In this document: positions 37,565 to 38,288 of the stretch, piece by piece
Numbering within the stretch: position 1 is the stretch's first letter
Layout: each line of letters opens with the position of its first letter
Assembly: GCF_000003605.2 (NCBI RefSeq)
Contig: NW_003130219.1
Coordinates: 1 to 38,288 of the forward strand
Direction of reading: 5' to 3'
Source of the DNA: Saccoglossus kowalevskii
Lineage: Eukaryota > Hemichordata > Enteropneusta > Harrimaniidae
Length of the DNA: 38,288 bases
The notes under the pieces: generated by a model
Database searches by the model: none
What the model saw: only the letters and a program-made list of their open reading frames with translations
Told to the model about the DNA's origin: nothing
Position numbers and translations under genes: made by a program

Positions 37565-37595
37565 AACCCACAATGTATTAACTCGTTTGTTGGGT
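37565..37595 (+). repeat. Half-monomer A (31 bp)
   Basis: This half begins AACCCACAATGTATTAAC and ends TTTGTTGGGT. It aligns with the next 32 bases (half B, 37,596-37,627, beginning ATCCCACAGTGTATTTAAC and ending GTGTTATGT). The alignment has 24 identities, 7 mismatches and one single-base gap (an extra T in half B). The shared core is CCCACA, TGTATT, AAC and TGTT. The 63-bp unit therefore arose by doubling of a unit of about 31-32 bp, and the two halves later diverged. The alignment was done by eye and is straightforward; the evolutionary reading is inference. Confidence 0.82.
37567..37594 (+). repeat. Imperfect inverted repeat in half A
   Basis: CCCACAA at the start of half A pairs with TTGTTGGG at its end if one base is bulged. 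Monomers reading ACCAACAA instead of ACCCACAA pair better: 8 of 9 positions of AACCAACAA against TTGTTGGGT. With the half-B stem, each 63-bp unit could fold into two small hairpins as single-stranded DNA or RNA. I saw the pairing in the sequence; any folding in the cell is inference. Confidence 0.5.
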
Positions 37596-37627
37596 ATCCC
37601 ACAGTGTATTTAACCTGTGTGTTATGT
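37596..37627 (+). repeat. Half-monomer B (32 bp)
   Basis: This is the partner of half A within the 63-bp dimeric unit. It differs mainly by G for A after CCCACA, an extra T in TATTTAAC, CCTG for CTCG, and TTATGT for TTGGGT. Some units carry GGTAACCCACAGTG or GGATAACCCACAGTG at the start of this half (for example 548-558, 1,622-1,632, 3,836-3,846), which makes it look more like half A. Confidence 0.8.
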
Positions 37628-37919
37628 AACCCACAATGTATTAACTCGTTTGTTGGGTATCCTACAGTGTATTTAACCTGTGTGTTATGTAACCCACAAT
37701 GTATTAACTCGTTTGTTGGGTATCCCACAGTGTATTTAACCTGTGTGTTATGTAACCCACAATGTATTAACTCGTTTGTTGGGTATCCCACAGTGTATTT
37801 AACCTGTGTGTTATGTAACCCACAATGTATTAACTCGTTTGTTGGGTATCCCAAAGTGTATTTAACCTGTGTGATATGTAACCAACAATGTATTAACTCG
37901 TTTGCTGGGTATCCCACAG

Positions 37920-38288
37920 TGTATTTAACCTGTGTGCTATGTAACTCACAATGTATTAACTCGTTTGTTGGGTATCCCAAAGTGTATTTAAGCTGTGTGT
38001 TATGTAACCCACAATGTATTAACTCGTTTGATGGGTATCCCACAGTGTATTTAACCTGTGAACTATGTACCCACAATGCATTAACTCGTTTGTTGGGTAT
38101 CCCACAGTGTATTTAACCTGTGTGCTATGTAACCCACAATGTATTAACTCGTTTTTGGGTATCCCACAGTGTATTTAACCTGTGTGCCAAGTAACCCACA
38201 ATGTATTAACTCGTTTGTTGGGTATCCCACAGTGTATTTTAACCTGTGTGTTATGTAACCCACAGTGTATTAACTCATCTGTTTGGTA
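37920..38288 (+). repeat. F2 block truncated by the window end
   Basis: The markers AACTCAC, CCAAAGTG, AAGCTGTG, TTGATGGG, GTACCCACAATGCATT, CGTTTTTGGG, GTGCCAAGTAACC, TATTTTAACC and CATCTGTTTGG follow in order, as at about 1,900-2,250, 7,500-7,760, 10,240-10,600 and 10,940-11,290. Related blocks with some marker changes lie near 12,970-13,140, 21,880-22,220, 30,170-30,490 and 31,550-31,910. The window stops mid-block, so the array continues. Confidence 0.85.

Larger units (their letters stand above)
37541..37603 (+). repeat. Reference monomer (63 bp, consensus-like)
   Basis: This is a convenient consensus-like unit, running from GTGTATTTAACC to TATCCCACA. The main polymorphic sites across the window are C or T in G(C/T)TATGTAAC, A or C in CCCACAATG/CCCACACTG, T or C in GGGTATCCC/GGGCATCCC, CCAACAATG for CCCACAATG, CTCACAATG for CCCACAATG, CCAGTG for CCTGTG, and TATATAACC for TATTTAACC. 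It contains one CpG, at 37,584-37,585 in AACTCGTTT. Confidence 0.95.
37541..37855 (+). repeat. Five nearly identical consecutive monomers
   Basis: Five 63-bp units in a row (starts 37,541, 37,604, 37,667, 37,730, 37,793) differ only by a C-to-T change at 37,663 and a C-to-A change at 37,854. Elsewhere adjacent monomers usually differ from each other at several sites. This is the most locally homogeneous run I found, suggesting a recent amplification of a single monomer. Confidence 0.85.
1..38288 (+). repeat. 63-bp satellite array filling the window
   Basis: The same 63-bp unit follows itself head to tail from the first to the last base. Landmarks repeated in almost every unit are TATCCCACAGTGTATTTAAC, CTATGTAACCCAC or TTATGTAACCCAC, and TGTATTAACTCGTTTGTTGG. 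All units have the same orientation; I saw no inverted block. The consensus unit holds 24 G+C of 63. No unique stretch of more than a few bases interrupts the array, so every interval of over 300 bases without a gene holds only this satellite. Such arrays are typical of eukaryotic heterochromatin, often at centromeres or chromosome ends; that placement is inference, because no flanking sequence is present. Confidence 0.97.

Noticed and set aside
37580-37596. CENP-B box
   Set aside because: The only CG-containing site, ACTCGTTTGTTGGGTA, shows just four of the nine essential CENP-B box positions; the central A and most of the CGGG are missing.
152-38116. Dozens of repeat-protein genes on both strands (up to 376 codons)
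   Set aside because: They are open only because the unit is 21 codons long. They overlap antisense, start mostly at internal GTG, end in the same shifted-frame tails, and common variants change residues in at least one of the two frames.
1-38288. CRISPR array
   Set aside because: Repeats are regularly spaced, but there are no unique spacers: the whole 63-bp unit repeats and its two halves are related to each other. No cas-like gene is present.
1-38288. Telomeric repeat tract
   Set aside because: There are no tandem TTAGGG, TTAGG or TTTAGGG runs; an occasional GTTAGGTATCC is a point variant of GTTGGGTATCC.
1-38288. Transposon or retroelement insertion
   Set aside because: No unique insert, target-site duplication, terminal repeat or transposase/reverse-transcriptase-like frame was seen; the monomer register continues throughout.
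1-38288. tRNA, rRNA or other structured RNA gene
   Set aside because: No cloverleaf motifs (such as GGTTCGAATCC-like arms) or rRNA-like sequence; the only dyads are the short ones within each repeat unit.
1-38288. A single regular higher-order repeat such as in alpha satellite
   Set aside because: Marker units recur at many different spacings, and matching segments break off at varied points; no one period explains the window.

Overview
The whole 38,288-base window is one uninterrupted tandem repeat (satellite DNA) with a basic monomer of 63 bp. Dividing the length by 63 gives about 600 monomers; I did not count them one by one. I see no unique sequence, no protein-coding gene, no RNA gene, no transposable element and no CRISPR array. 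A gene-free array of this size, about 38% G+C in the consensus monomer, points to a eukaryotic nuclear genome: a centromeric, pericentromeric, subtelomeric or other heterochromatic block in a long-read assembly. Nothing here identifies the species. Both ends of the window lie inside the array, so its true size is unknown.

Each 63-bp monomer is itself an old, diverged dimer. A 31-bp half (A, beginning AACCCACAATG) and a 32-bp half (B, beginning ATCCCACAGTG) align with 24 matches in 31 compared positions plus one gap. Each half also carries an imperfect inverted repeat. A minority of monomers have fixed length changes (-1, +1, +2, +3 or +6 bases), and these act as landmarks.

Above the monomer the array is a patchwork of higher-order blocks. 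I recognise recurring block families by private variants: F1 (TAATCACCC, GGACATCC, ACCGG), F2 (CCAAAGTG, AAGCTGTG, TTGATGGG, CGTTTTTGGG), F3 (TCACCCACAACG, AACTAGTG, TTATGCAACC), F4 (CATAGAGTA, AAAGTCTA, CGTTTCTTGGGCATTCC) and F5 (GTGCCATGTAATCC, TATTATCTCG, TTATATAACTC). They recur in changing order and with no single period. Local tandem duplications of 63, 126, 254, 379, 380, 444, 694, 822, 1,073 and 1,523 bp are present. Each is a whole number of monomers once the length-variant monomers inside it are added up, as expected from in-register unequal exchange. Dispersed segmental copies of 0.5 to 1.5 kb lie 1.9 to 11 kb apart.

Because 63 is divisible by 3, one reading frame on each strand contains no stop and stays open until a length-variant monomer shifts it. 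This yields many Cys-containing 'repeat proteins' on both strands at once. They are by-products of monomer length, start mostly at GTG, and are not called as genes.

Layout: 1-2,000 F1 blocks (1,073-bp duplication) running into F2; 2,000-3,350 F2/F5 with 444- and 126-bp duplications; 3,400-6,250 F1, F5 and F6 (TTGAGTATCCAAC); 6,250-7,300 F4; 7,300-9,100 F2, F5, F1 and F6 with a damaged patch at 8,570-8,645; 9,100-10,050 F3; 10,050-11,750 the 694-bp F2/F5 duplication; 11,750-13,150 F1 with a 254-bp duplication; 13,150-14,900 F5, F6 and F4; 14,900-15,550 F1; 15,850-19,900 and 21,976-23,506 shared F2/F1/F5/F6 segments; 20,200-21,100 and 23,900-24,835 F3; 24,711-27,480 the 1,523-bp F4 duplication; 27,890-29,660 F1/F5 then F3; 29,660-33,400 mixed F2, F5 and F3; 33,400-37,100 F5, F6 and F1; 37,100-38,288 irregular monomers, the most homogeneous run in the window, and F2.
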